From Caldilineaceae bacterium (GTDB lineage: Bacteria > Chloroflexota > Anaerolineae > Caldilineales > Caldilineaceae): a stretch of 42,742 nt of DNA. Positions 16,874 through 24,763 of the stretch are shown one piece after another. The translations under genes and the position numbers were made by a program. The notes beneath the pieces were generated by a model, which ran no database searches, was not told where the DNA came from, and was given only the letters and a program-made list of their open reading frames with translations. Location of the stretch: positions 1 to 42,742 of the forward strand of contig WTGY01000084.1 in assembly GCA_011523365.1 (NCBI GenBank), given 5' to 3'. Numbering within the stretch: position 1 is the first letter of the stretch; each line of letters begins with the position of its first letter.

Positions 16874-18247
16874 ATGTCTATCGAAAGTCCAAGCAGTGCA
16901 AGAACCATTACCCGACGCGGGATGCTCAAAGCAGCGGCGGCTGTGGGCGGGACGGCGGCGCTGGCTGCGTGTGCGCCTGTGGCGGCCCCGCAGGCCGGCG
17001 GAGAGGGAGCCATGGCGGATGAGCCGGTCGAGTTGGAGATTTCAATCCTGGCCGGGGCGCCTGTCGAGCCGGTCAATGAGCTGATCAAGGCGTCGTTCAA
17101 CGAGAAGCACCCGGACGTTACGGTCACGTTCAACATGGTGTCGGGCGACCTGGCGGAGAAGTATTACACGGCGGCGGCCGCGGGCACGCTGTCCGACGTA
17201 TTCTTCAGCGCGGATCTGTTCGTCGTTCCATTTGCCAACAACAACGTTACGCTGGACTTGACGCCGTACACTGAAGGTGATCCCGACGTCGACATAGACG
17301 ACGTCTTCCCAAATATGCTGGGGCTGGGCGTTTTCGACGGCAAGATCCAGATGTTACCGTCTGCGCTTGACGTGGTGACGTTGTATTACAACAAGTCGCT
17401 CTTTGAGGAGGCGGGCGCCGAGGTGCCGAGCGATCAGTGGACATGGGACGATTTCATCGTCAACTGCCAGAAAATCACGGCTCTGGAGACGGAGGACGAC
17501 GGTACGCCGCGTTACTGGGGTCTCTCCAACGCCACATGGAGTTGGTGGGCGACGGTATATCCCTGGGTTGTCGGGTACGGCGGCAAGATTCTCGACATTG
17601 AGAACAATCAGTCCACCTGGTCGGACCCGAATACGGTTGAGGCATTGGCTGCCTATGCATCGCTCTGGAACGAACACAACATTGCGCAACCCCTAGGCCT
17701 TGACGTTGGCGGAAACGCTTTCTTCCTAGGCCGGGCAGCAACCTTCTGCCACATCCAGAGCCTGCGCGGCCCGGTGCGGGAAGCCGCTGCCGATAAGTTT
17801 GAGTGGGACGTTCAGGTGATGCCGCTGATGCCAGACGGCCATCATCGAACAGGTATGGGCACCTGGGGAATGTCGGCCTATTCCGGCGGGCAGAACCTCG
17901 ACATGTCTTACGAGTACATCAAGCAGCTGATCCGGCCGACAGTGCAGCGCGAAGCGGCCAGGGCCGAACTGGGTGTGCCGCTGCTGAGATCGGTGGCCAG
18001 CGATCCCAGTTGGATGGAGGGCCTGCCGACGCCTCCTGAGAATCTGATGGCCTTTATCAATGGGGCCGACGACGCGATCCTGCCTGTTATCGAGCACCCG
18101 GGCGATTGCGGCAGCTTTTACGCCGGCATGGTGAGCGACAGCTACCGGCAGGCGCTGGAGGCGGTGATCCGCGGAGATGCGAACGCAGCAGATGCCTTTG
18201 CGGAGACGGATGCGACGATCCAGCCTTGCCTGGACCAGAACGCGTAG
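16874..18247 (+). CDS. Extracellular sugar-binding lipoprotein (CUT1)
   Basis: A 457-aa solute-binding protein of the third importer. TRRGML supplies twin Arg 14-15, followed by an Ala/Gly hydrophobic stretch and an LAAC lipobox with Cys33. Export and lipid anchoring are thus expected, possibly through Tat. AGGAG lies seven bases before the ATG. Two permease genes and an alpha-L-fucosidase gene follow on the same strand, so a fucose-containing oligosaccharide is a reasonable guess for the ligand, by context only. Confidence 0.93.
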   Translation: MSIESPSSARTITRRGMLKAAAAVGGTAALAACAPVAAPQAGGEGAMADEPVELEISILAGAPVEPVNELIKASFNEKHPDVTVTFNMVSGDLAEKYYTAAAAGTLSDVFFSADLFVVPFANNNVTLDLTPYTEGDPDVDIDDVFPNMLGLGVFDGKIQMLPSALDVVTLYYNKSLFEEAGAEVPSDQWTWDDFIVNCQKITALETEDDGTPRYWGLSNATWSWWATVYPWVVGYGGKILDIENNQSTWSDPNTVEALAAYASLWNEHNIAQPLGLDVGGNAFFLGRAATFCHIQSLRGPVREAAADKFEWDVQVMPLMPDGHHRTGMGTWGMSAYSGGQNLDMSYEYIKQLIRPTVQREAARAELGVPLLRSVASDPSWMEGLPTPPENLMAFINGADDAILPVIEHPGDCGSFYAGMVSDSYRQALEAVIRGDANAADAFAETDATIQPCLDQNA

Positions 18248-18261
18248 AGACAGTGTAACGT

Positions 18262-18300
18262 CGCATTGGCTGGTGGTCCTTGCGACCACCAGCCAATGCG
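18262..18300 (+). promoter_or_regulatory. Perfect 17-bp hairpin between binding-protein and permease genes
   Basis: Bases 18262-18278 are the exact reverse complement of 18284-18300, with a 5-nt loop (CTTGC). The hairpin starts 14 bases after the binding-protein stop codon and is not followed by a U-run, so a full intrinsic terminator is unlikely. It probably protects the upstream message or lowers expression of the permease genes. Confidence 0.75.
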
Positions 18301-18404
18301 TAGAAGAGAAATGAGCGGATGCCGGAAACGTCCGAATTGAAGGCAGCCGTTGATCCCAATCTTCCCCACATCTCCCGTTTTTACTCGCAGGACAGACTCA
18401 GCTC

Positions 18405-19292
18405 ATGAACAGTCGAATGCGGAACACAGTCCAGGGCTATCTCTTTATCAGCCCGGTGGTACTGGGACTGCTGATTTTCACGATCGGGCCGATGCTGACC
18501 TCCTTTTACATGAGCTTCACCAAGTTTCCGCTTCTGCGCGCGCCGGAATGGATTGGATTGCGCAACTATGTCGTGATGTTCACATCGGACAAGAATTTCT
18601 GGCAGGCCTGTAAAGTCACGCTCATTTACGCGGGTACTTCGGTGCCGCTTGGTCTTGTCGGGGCCTTTGTGCTGGCGATTCTTCTGAACCAGCGCGTCAA
18701 GGGTATTGCATTCTTCCGCACCAGCTTCTATATGCCTGCGATCGTGCCAGCTATTGCCAGCCTGATCCTGTGGGGATGGCTGATGAACCGCGATTACGGC
18801 CTGATCAACGCTATTCTCGTGCGCCTTGGCTTCTCCAAGTTTTCATTCTTTGCGGAACCGGAGACGGCGCTGGCGTCGATGGTGATGATGAGTCTGTGGG
18901 GGGTCGGCGCCGGCATGATCATCTACCTGGCCGGGCTGCAGGGGATTCCCGAGTCTCTGTATGAGGCGGGCAAGCTGGACGGCGCCAACGAGCTACAGCT
19001 GTTTCGAAGCATAACAGTTCCAATGATGACGCCCACGATCTTTTTCAACCTGGTCATGGGCCTGATTGCGGCCTCGCAGACGTTTATGAACGCGTTCGTG
19101 CTCACCTCGGGCGGGCCGTTGAAGTCGACCTATTTCTATAACCTGATGTTATACGAGCGTGCGTTCAACTGGACGCAGATGGGCATGGCCTCGGCGATGG
19201 CCTGGTTCCTGCTGTTTGTCGTGCTGGTGCTGACGCTCCTGGTCTTTCGTTCTTCCGCGCTGTGGGTTTTCTACGAAGCCGAGGTCAAGTGA
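18405..19292 (+). CDS. Carbohydrate ABC transporter permease (MalF/UgpA-like)
   Basis: A 295-aa CUT1 permease with about six hydrophobic segments. The EAA loop is LYEAGKLDGANELQLFRSIT, and LTSGGPL gives the typical MalF-type turn. Its stop codon overlaps the start of the next permease (TGATG at 19290-19294), so the two subunits are translationally coupled and likely made in equal amounts. Confidence 0.93.
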   Translation: MNSRMRNTVQGYLFISPVVLGLLIFTIGPMLTSFYMSFTKFPLLRAPEWIGLRNYVVMFTSDKNFWQACKVTLIYAGTSVPLGLVGAFVLAILLNQRVKGIAFFRTSFYMPAIVPAIASLILWGWLMNRDYGLINAILVRLGFSKFSFFAEPETALASMVMMSLWGVGAGMIIYLAGLQGIPESLYEAGKLDGANELQLFRSITVPMMTPTIFFNLVMGLIAASQTFMNAFVLTSGGPLKSTYFYNLMLYERAFNWTQMGMASAMAWFLLFVVLVLTLLVFRSSALWVFYEAEVK

Positions 19293-20182
19293 TGGTCAGC
19301 GATCAGGAAGTTTACCGGGGAATCCTGGATTTGGACTGGCGGCGGAGGCCGAAGGACAGCAACCGCATCCTGTTCGTCTATCTGATATTGATCCTGAGCG
19401 CGGTCGTGTTTCTCCTGCCGTTGTTCTGGATGGTTACGACTTCGCTGAAGACGCAGGCCGAAGTCTACGTTTTTCCGCCAACTTTTTTCCCCGAGACCTT
19501 TCGCTGGCAGAACTTCCCTGAAGGTTGGACATACGAGAGCATGCAGTGGACGCGCTGGCTGGTGAATACGCTGACGATAACGGCTGCGGTCATGGTGGGC
19601 ACCTTGATCTCGGCCACGTTGTGCGGGTATGGGTTCGCGCGGATCAGCTTTCCGGGGCGAGACGTTTGGTTCATCATGGTGCTGGCGTCGATTATGCTGC
19701 CGGGCACGGTGACGTTGATCCCTCTGTTCGTCGGTTTTCACCGGGTGGGCTGGCTGGACACGTTTTTGCCGTTGACGGTACCGGCCTTTTTCGGCGGCGG
19801 GGCATTCAATATTTTCCTGATGCGCCAGTTTTTCAAGGGGATACCGGTTGAGCTGGAGGAGGCCGCTCTGATAGACGGTGCGGGCCGTCTGCGCATACTG
19901 TGGCAGATTTTCGTCCCGCTGTCGGGGCCGGTCATCGCGACGACATCGGTGTTCACATTTCAGGCGGTATGGAATGATTATTTCGGGCCGCTGATTTTCC
20001 TTACCAGCCAGGAAAACTACACGCTGGCTCTTGGCATCACCTTTTTCAAAGGGCTTTACAACACCCAGATTCCCTATATGATGGCTATGTCATTCCTGAT
20101 GGTTATACCGATGATCATCGTTTTCTTCTTCGCGCAGAAGTTGATGATTCGCGGTGTGATCCTGTCGGGGATCAAGGCTTAA
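19292..20182 (+). CDS. Carbohydrate ABC transporter permease (MalG-like)
   Basis: A 296-aa CUT1 permease. The EAA loop is LEEAALIDGAGRLRILWQIF, and the C-terminus LMIRGVILSGIKA is typical of MalG-type subunits. I chose the ATG at 19292, which overlaps the upstream stop and has GAGG before it. An in-frame ATG 30 bases upstream would add ten residues without a ribosome-binding site. The gene completes the third importer, which also lacks an ATPase. Confidence 0.93.
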   Translation: MVSDQEVYRGILDLDWRRRPKDSNRILFVYLILILSAVVFLLPLFWMVTTSLKTQAEVYVFPPTFFPETFRWQNFPEGWTYESMQWTRWLVNTLTITAAVMVGTLISATLCGYGFARISFPGRDVWFIMVLASIMLPGTVTLIPLFVGFHRVGWLDTFLPLTVPAFFGGGAFNIFLMRQFFKGIPVELEEAALIDGAGRLRILWQIFVPLSGPVIATTSVFTFQAVWNDYFGPLIFLTSQENYTLALGITFFKGLYNTQIPYMMAMSFLMVIPMIIVFFFAQKLMIRGVILSGIKA

Positions 20183-20203
20183 CTGCAGTGGTCAGTGGTC
20201 AGT
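20183..20203. repeat. Short GTCAGTGGTCAG repeat segment
   Basis: Directly after the permease stop codon lies CTGCAGTGGTCAGTGGTCAG, the same sequence that ends copy B of the dispersed repeat (23153-23172) and is found in copy A (28-40). The larger body of the repeat is absent here. Confidence 0.6.
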
Positions 20204-20275
20204 TGCTATCTTTAAGATTGTGGATGAAGTTTTCGGTGGGTGGCGGACGATAGACGCGTACTTCAGGAGGTACCC

Positions 20276-21640
20276 GTGCCGGAATTATTGATTGAGATTC
20301 CTTCGACATTTGTGGAGCGCATCGAGCGATTGGCGGCCGAGGAGAATGAGTCGCTGGAGGATATGGCGATGCTGCTGCTGCGGCGGGGCTACGATTTCGA
20401 GGTCACCAAGCCGGAGGTGGAGCCGGACAGGAGCCAGCGGCCGGGGGCGCGCAGTGACGCGCGGTTGGACTGGTGGCGCGAGGCCAGGTTCGGGCTTTTC
20501 ATACACTGGGGGCTGTACTCGATACCGGCGGGTGTGTGGAATGGGCGCGACTGGCCGGGCATCGCCGAGTGGCTGATGTACCGGGCGGAGATTCCAGTGC
20601 AGGAGTATGAGAAGCTGGCGGCGCAGTTCAATCCTGTCAAGTTTGACGCCAAAGAGTGGGTCTCGCTGGCGAAGCGGGCGGGGCAGAAGTACGTGGTGAT
20701 CACTTCGAAGCATCATGACGGCTTTTGTATCTTCGATTCGGCGGTTACCGACTACGACATCGTCGATGCCACGCCGTTCAAGCGGGACGTGCTGAAGGAG
20801 CTGGCGGATGAGTGCGCGGCGCAAGGGATCAAGCTGGGGTTCTACTATTCGCAGACGCAGGACTGGCATCACCCGGACGGGGACGGCAACGACTGGGACT
20901 TCGACCCGGCGGAGAAGGATTTTGCCGGTTATATTGAAGATTATGTGAAGCCGCACGTGCGCGAGCTGTTGACCAACTACGGGCCGATCGGCATCATCTG
21001 GTTCGATACGCCCAAGGGGATCTCGGAGGAGCAGAGCCGGTCCTTGCTGGCGTTGTGCAACGAACTGCAGCCGGACTGCCTGGTGTGCGGGCGGCTGGGC
21101 AATGCGCTGGGGGACTATGCCACGGCCGGGGACAACCGCATCCCGGAAGAGATCCTGGATCTGGACTGGGAGACTCCGGCTACGATCAACGACAGCTGGT
21201 CGTATAAGGTGAACGACCACAACTGGAAGTCGAGCGTCGACCTGATTCGCAAGCTGGTGGACATTGTCAGCAAGGGGGGCAACTACCTGCTGAACGTCGG
21301 GCCGACCGATGAGGGTGTCATTCCGCAGCCGAGTGTCGAGCGGCTGGAGGCGATGGGGCGCTGGCTGGAGGTAAACGGGGAGGCCGTTTACGGCACGGAG
21401 CCGGGACCGATCCAGGGGCGGGCGGACCTGCGCTCCACGGGCAGGGAAGGCGTAACGTACCTCCACGTCTTTGACTGGCCTACCGACGGACAGATTCGCG
21501 TCGAAGGGGTGGCTGCGCAGGAGGCCCGGCTGCTTGCGGGAGGCGGGGCGCTGCCTGTCGAGGAGAGCGGCGGGGGGTTAGTGATCAGCGTGCCGGAAGA
21601 GGGGCAGGACGAAGCCGCTACAGTTATCGCGTTGCGTTAG
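20276..21640 (+). CDS. Alpha-L-fucosidase (GH29) with RHH-like N-terminal extension
   Basis: A 454-aa protein. Residues 63-350 form a GH29 catalytic domain: FGLFIHWGLYSIPAGVW, the HHDGF motif (146-150) and a WFD motif whose Asp244 is the expected nucleophile. GH29 enzymes release L-fucose from fucosylated glycans with retention. No signal peptide is present, so it acts in the cytoplasm on imported oligosaccharides. Residues 1-43 (LLIEIP strand, then two helices) look like a ribbon-helix-helix or antitoxin-type fold, unusual for this family. The GTG at 20276 follows AGGAGG by five bases; an ATG 36 bases upstream lacks such a site. Confidence 0.88.
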   Translation: MPELLIEIPSTFVERIERLAAEENESLEDMAMLLLRRGYDFEVTKPEVEPDRSQRPGARSDARLDWWREARFGLFIHWGLYSIPAGVWNGRDWPGIAEWLMYRAEIPVQEYEKLAAQFNPVKFDAKEWVSLAKRAGQKYVVITSKHHDGFCIFDSAVTDYDIVDATPFKRDVLKELADECAAQGIKLGFYYSQTQDWHHPDGDGNDWDFDPAEKDFAGYIEDYVKPHVRELLTNYGPIGIIWFDTPKGISEEQSRSLLALCNELQPDCLVCGRLGNALGDYATAGDNRIPEEILDLDWETPATINDSWSYKVNDHNWKSSVDLIRKLVDIVSKGGNYLLNVGPTDEGVIPQPSVERLEAMGRWLEVNGEAVYGTEPGPIQGRADLRSTGREGVTYLHVFDWPTDGQIRVEGVAAQEARLLAGGGALPVEESGGGLVISVPEEGQDEAATVIALR

Positions 21641-21697
21641 CGAAAGCCGCTACCCCGCTGATTGCATCACTATTGCGCAATTGATCGGAGGGCAGGT

Positions 21698-22354
21698 CTA
21701 CCTGGTTCCGAACTGACGGTCGCCTGCGTCGCCGAGGCCGGGCCAGATGAAGCCGGGCGGGAATCCGGCGGCGGCGTCACCGCCGTCGGTGAGGCGTTCA
21801 TCGACGGCGGCGACGTGCACGGCAACGTCGGGGTGGGTTCCCTGGAGCGCGGCGATGCCTTCAGGTGCGGCCAGGAGACCGACAAACTTTACGCGGGTGA
21901 CGCCGCGGCGCTTGAGGATGTCGACGGCCATGAGGGCGGAGCCGCCGGTGGCGAGCATGGGGTCGAGCACGAAGCAGGTGTGGGTAGAGAGATCTTCGGG
22001 CAGTTTGTTGTAGTAGATGACCGGCTGCAGGGTTTCCTCGTCGCGGTAGAAGCCGAGGTGCCAGACCTCGGCCTGGGGAATGAGACTGAGCATACCGTCT
22101 ACCATGCCCAGGCCGGCGCGCAGGATGGGGACCAGACCGACGCGTTCGTCGAATTTGTTGCCGGTGGTGGTCGTTAGCGGGGTCTGAACTTCCACCTCCC
22201 TGGTGACCAGGTCGGAAGTGGCTTCATAGGCCAGAATCATGGCCAGTTCGTCGACGATGGAACGAAACTGGCGGAAGTCGGTCGCCGTGTCGCGTAGTTG
22301 TGTTATCTTGTGCTCGACCAGTGGATGGCCAGACACAAGCAGTTTGGATGACAT
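21698..22354 (-). CDS. upp: Uracil phosphoribosyltransferase
   Basis: A 218-aa cytoplasmic salvage enzyme making UMP from uracil and PRPP. The PRPP-binding motif [11 protein letters not shown] is intact, and the C-terminal uracil-binding segment ends in [13 protein letters not shown] as in the family. It lies 53 bp downstream of the DksA/TraR-like gene on the same strand and probably shares its promoter. It converges on the fucosidase gene, with 57 bp between stops. Confidence 0.97.
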   Translation of the reverse strand: MSSKLLVSGHPLVEHKITQLRDTATDFRQFRSIVDELAMILAYEATSDLVTREVEVQTPLTTTTGNKFDERVGLVPILRAGLGMVDGMLSLIPQAEVWHLGFYRDEETLQPVIYYNKLPEDLSTHTCFVLDPMLATGGSALMAVDILKRRGVTRVKFVGLLAAPEGIAALQGTHPDVAVHVAAVDERLTDGGDAAAGFPPGFIWPGLGDAGDRQFGTR

Positions 22355-22407
22355 ACAGGTCCCTTGTTCGGCCGGATTTCCTCAGTTGCCTCCCAGGCAG
22401 ATTGCAG

Positions 22408-22785
22408 CTACCAGCGGGCCGGCGCGGTGCGCGGGGCGCGGTTGCGGCGGTTGAACGATTCAACTTCTCGCTGGCAGTCCATACACAGGGTTGCATCGGG
22501 TTTTACTTCCAGGCGCGCGGGCGGGATCTGTCCACCGCAGCGTTCACAGATACCGTATTGCCCTAATTCGATTACGCGCAGGGCGTGTTTGATGTCCTGC
22601 TGACGACGTTTCAGGACAGCGATCAGGGCGGCGGTCTTCTCTCGTTCGACGATTTCGGTGTCGCCTTCGTCCAATTCAACATCAACCTCGCCTTGCATCA
22701 TATTGCGCAGGTGTTCCAGCTCTTCGTTCACCTGTTCCAGGTTTGTCAGCAGTCGTTTGCGGTCCTTAGTAGCCTTCTTCGGCAT
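22408..22785 (-). CDS. DksA/TraR-type C4 zinc-finger protein
   Basis: A 125-aa protein. An N-terminal coiled-coil region (about 10-75, acidic) is followed by a four-Cys zinc finger (Cys80, Cys83, Cys101, Cys104). The layout matches the DksA/TraR family, whose members bind RNA polymerase in the secondary channel. The coiled-coil tip is shorter than in E. coli DksA and lacks an obvious DxxDxA motif, so a DksA function in ppGpp response is not certain. AGAGGAAA precedes the ATG, and a strong promoter lies at 22831-22859. Confidence 0.88.
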   Translation of the reverse strand: MPKKATKDRKRLLTNLEQVNEELEHLRNMMQGEVDVELDEGDTEIVEREKTAALIAVLKRRQQDIKHALRVIELGQYGICERCGGQIPPARLEVKPDATLCMDCQREVESFNRRNRAPRTAPARW

Positions 22786-22830
22786 GACGGTTTCCTCTGA
22801 ATGACGGTAAAAGTAGAAAATGTGGGAGAT

Positions 22831-22859
22831 GTTATATCAGGTTTTGTGCTCGTCGTCAA
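22831..22859 (-). promoter_or_regulatory. Sigma70-type promoter for dksA-like gene and upp
   Basis: TTGACG (22854-22859) and TATAAC (22831-22836) on the minus strand are separated by 17 nt, each matching the consensus at five of six positions. The ATG follows about 45 nt downstream. Confidence 0.65.
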
Positions 22860-23031
22860 GAGGGTTGGCGCGGAGTGTGCATCCCAGTCTCGGGGTGGGG
22901 ATATTCTGGCGGAAAACAGTGCCAGCGGCGGCTGAAATTGTTTGCCGACTTTTGGGAGAGTGCGAGGGCAGGTGCCAGGGCTGGCCTTACGGGAAATTGA
23001 TGGGCCCGGCGGGACGTGGTCTGGCTAAGCA

Positions 23032-23172
23032 CTTTCGATTAGGGACCTGTCACCAATGTCGACACCCGGTCGATGAGGCATGGTTTAGGGGGGGCGTTGC
23101 GGGGGCGGAGCCCCCGCACAAGGGAGGGCCGACTAGGCCCGACCGCCCAGAACTGCAGTGGTCAGTGGTCAG
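23032..23172. repeat. Dispersed intergenic repeat, copy B (longest copy)
   Basis: Bases 23032-23122 match the window end (42653-42742) and 23126-23165 match the window start (1-40, one difference). The core is a GC-rich hairpin with 8-bp arms (GCGGGGGC, 23099-23106; complement 23110-23117) and a GGA loop, followed by a CAGTGGT-type tail. It encodes nothing and ends 25 bp upstream of the ruvB promoter. Confidence 0.8.
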
Positions 23173-23197
23173 AGACGGCGGGACATTTCAGGCTGTT

Positions 23198-23225
23198 TTG
23201 ATCCCCTTGGGGTCTGGTATACAAT
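23198..23225 (+). promoter_or_regulatory. Candidate sigma70-type promoter for ruvB
   Basis: TTGATC (23198-23203) and TACAAT (23220-23225) are 16 nt apart. The -10 matches five of six positions. The predicted transcription start gives a leader of about 30 nt before the ruvB ATG. Confidence 0.5.
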
Positions 23226-23263
23226 TCATAGCACAATCGTTCTTTCATTTTTTGGATGTGAAC

Positions 23264-24352
23264 ATGGCTGACGAACGCAGCGTGACGCAGAGAAACTTGC
23301 CGCGAGCCGCCGGGCCGAACAGGCGGGAGATTTCGGGCGAGAGACAGGCCGAGGACGGCCGTGTGGATTACGCGTTGCGGCCCAAGAGCCTGGACGAGAT
23401 GGTCGGCCAGGAGAAGATGCGTGAGAAGATGCGCATTCTGGTTGAGGCGGCGCGCCAGCGGGGTGAGGCTCTCGATCATGTGCTGTTGTACGGGCCGCCG
23501 GGGCTGGGCAAGACCACGCTCAGCCATATCCTTGCGCATGAGATGCAGGGCAATCTGAAGCCGACTTCAGGGCCGGCGATCGAGAAGGCGGGGGACCTGG
23601 CGGCGATAGTCACTAATCTGCGCAAGGGAGACATCCTCTTTATCGATGAGATCCACCGGTTAGGCCGTGCGGTTGAGGAGATTCTCTATCCGGCGATGGA
23701 AGATTTTGTGCTCGATATCACAGTCGGGAGCGGCCCGAGCGCGCGCAGCATCCGGCTGAAGCTGCCAAGGTTTACGGTGATCGGCGCGACCACGCGGCTG
23801 GCGTTGATGACGGCGCCGCTGCGGGCCCGTTTCGGGGTTGTGGAGCGGTTTGATTTCTACAGCCGGGAGGCGTTGGAGACGATCATATTGCGGGCGGCGG
23901 CGATGCTGGAGACCGCCATTGACGATGAGGGAGCGACAGAGATCGCGCGGCGATCCAGGGGTACGCCGCGGGTGGCTTTGCGGCTGCTGCGGCGCGTGCG
24001 CGACTATGCACAGGTGCGAGGGGATGGGAGCATCAGCGTTACGCTGGCGGGTGATGCGCTGGCGGTGAATGAGATCGACCATCTGGGGCTGGACGATCTG
24101 GACCGGCGGGTGCTGGATGCGATTGTCAGCAAGTTCAGCGGGGGTCCGGTCGGGCTGGGGACGCTGGCGGCGAGCATCAGTGAAGAGGACGACACGATCA
24201 TGGATGTAGTGGAGCCCTATCTACTGCAGTTGGGTTTTCTGGATCGCACCCCGCGCGGGCGCACGGCAACGAGGGCGGCGTATGAGCACATCGGCGCGGT
24301 CTATCCGGATTCGCCGGAGCAGAGGAGTTTGTTCGGAGGTGGGTCGGAGTGA
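23264..24352 (+). CDS. ruvB: Holliday junction branch migration ATPase RuvB
   Basis: A 362-aa AAA+ motor that drives Holliday junction migration with RuvA. The N-terminal [16 protein letters not shown], Walker [10 protein letters not shown] (77-85), Walker B IDEIHRL and sensor [18 protein letters not shown] are intact. A C-terminal winged-helix domain with TPRGRTAT follows. The frame stays open upstream to 22820, but conserved sequence begins only after the ATG at 23264, and the promoter lies at 23198-23225. An N-terminal extension of about 30 polar residues precedes the family start. No ruvA or ruvC is in the window. Confidence 0.96.
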   Translation: MADERSVTQRNLPRAAGPNRREISGERQAEDGRVDYALRPKSLDEMVGQEKMREKMRILVEAARQRGEALDHVLLYGPPGLGKTTLSHILAHEMQGNLKPTSGPAIEKAGDLAAIVTNLRKGDILFIDEIHRLGRAVEEILYPAMEDFVLDITVGSGPSARSIRLKLPRFTVIGATTRLALMTAPLRARFGVVERFDFYSREALETIILRAAAMLETAIDDEGATEIARRSRGTPRVALRLLRRVRDYAQVRGDGSISVTLAGDALAVNEIDHLGLDDLDRRVLDAIVSKFSGGPVGLGTLAASISEEDDTIMDVVEPYLLQLGFLDRTPRGRTATRAAYEHIGAVYPDSPEQRSLFGGGSE

Positions 24353-24387
24353 GCGGTCGTGGTGGGGCCGTACAGGGAGACGGGAAG

Positions 24388-24723
24388 ATGGGCCAGGTGT
24401 CGGAAGCCCTTTTGGATCAGATGGTAGAGAAGATTGTGGATGAGGTTGATCCGGAGCAGATTATCCTGATTGGATCGCGTGCACGCGGGGATGCGCGGGC
24501 TGGATCTGACGTAGATCTGGTGGTCGTGGAATCGGAGCCGTTTGGTCAGGAGAGGAGCAAACGGCTGGAAGCGGCCTGACTTTACCGAACGCTTGCCGGG
24601 TTCGGCGTTTCCAAAGACATTTTGGTCTATAGCCGCGACGAGGTCGACTACTGGCGCGATTCCCTCAATCATGTGCTGGCGCGGGCGCTGCGGGAAGGAC
24701 GAGTTTTGTATGAGCGACGCTAA
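24388..24723 (+). pseudogene. Nucleotidyltransferase (MNT type) interrupted by in-frame TGA
   Basis: Reading from ATG 24388 gives a small MNT-type nucleotidyltransferase with GSRARGDARAGSDVDLVVV, the G-S and D-x-D core. A TGA at 24577-24579 stops it after 63 residues. The same frame then continues with normal family sequence (FGVSKDILVYSRDEVDYW and onward) to a TAA at 24721-24723, total 111 codons. A single C to T change of a CGA Arg codon would explain the stop. A GTG at 24349 overlapping the ruvB stop is an alternative start. MNT genes are often followed by a HEPN partner; none is here. It is probably a recent nonsense pseudogene. Confidence 0.8.
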
Positions 24724-24763
24724 GTGCGCCCGTCTGTTCGTGGTGGCTTCGAGGCGGGAAATT

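Larger units (their letters stand above)
22786..23263. other. Divergent intergenic region between dksA-like gene and ruvB
   Basis: A 478-base region holding a promoter for the leftward genes (22831-22859), copy B of the dispersed repeat (23032-23172) and a promoter for ruvB (23198-23225). Between 22860 and 23031 I see no gene, hairpin or repeat. An open frame runs through this region into ruvB but has no start signal or family similarity there. Confidence 0.6.

Noticed and set aside
20285..21466. A 393-codon minus-strand frame opposite the fucosidase
   Set aside because: It is rich in Arg, Leu, Val and Gln, has no recognisable motif, and is exactly antisense to a well-supported GH29 gene.
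22820..23263. Extension of RuvB by 148 residues to an upstream ATG at 22820
   Set aside because: The extension runs through the dispersed repeat and the promoter region and has no family similarity.
24577..24579. TGA in the nucleotidyltransferase as a selenocysteine codon
   Set aside because: The family position is normally occupied by Arg, not Cys, and no hairpin of selenocysteine-insertion type was seen just downstream.
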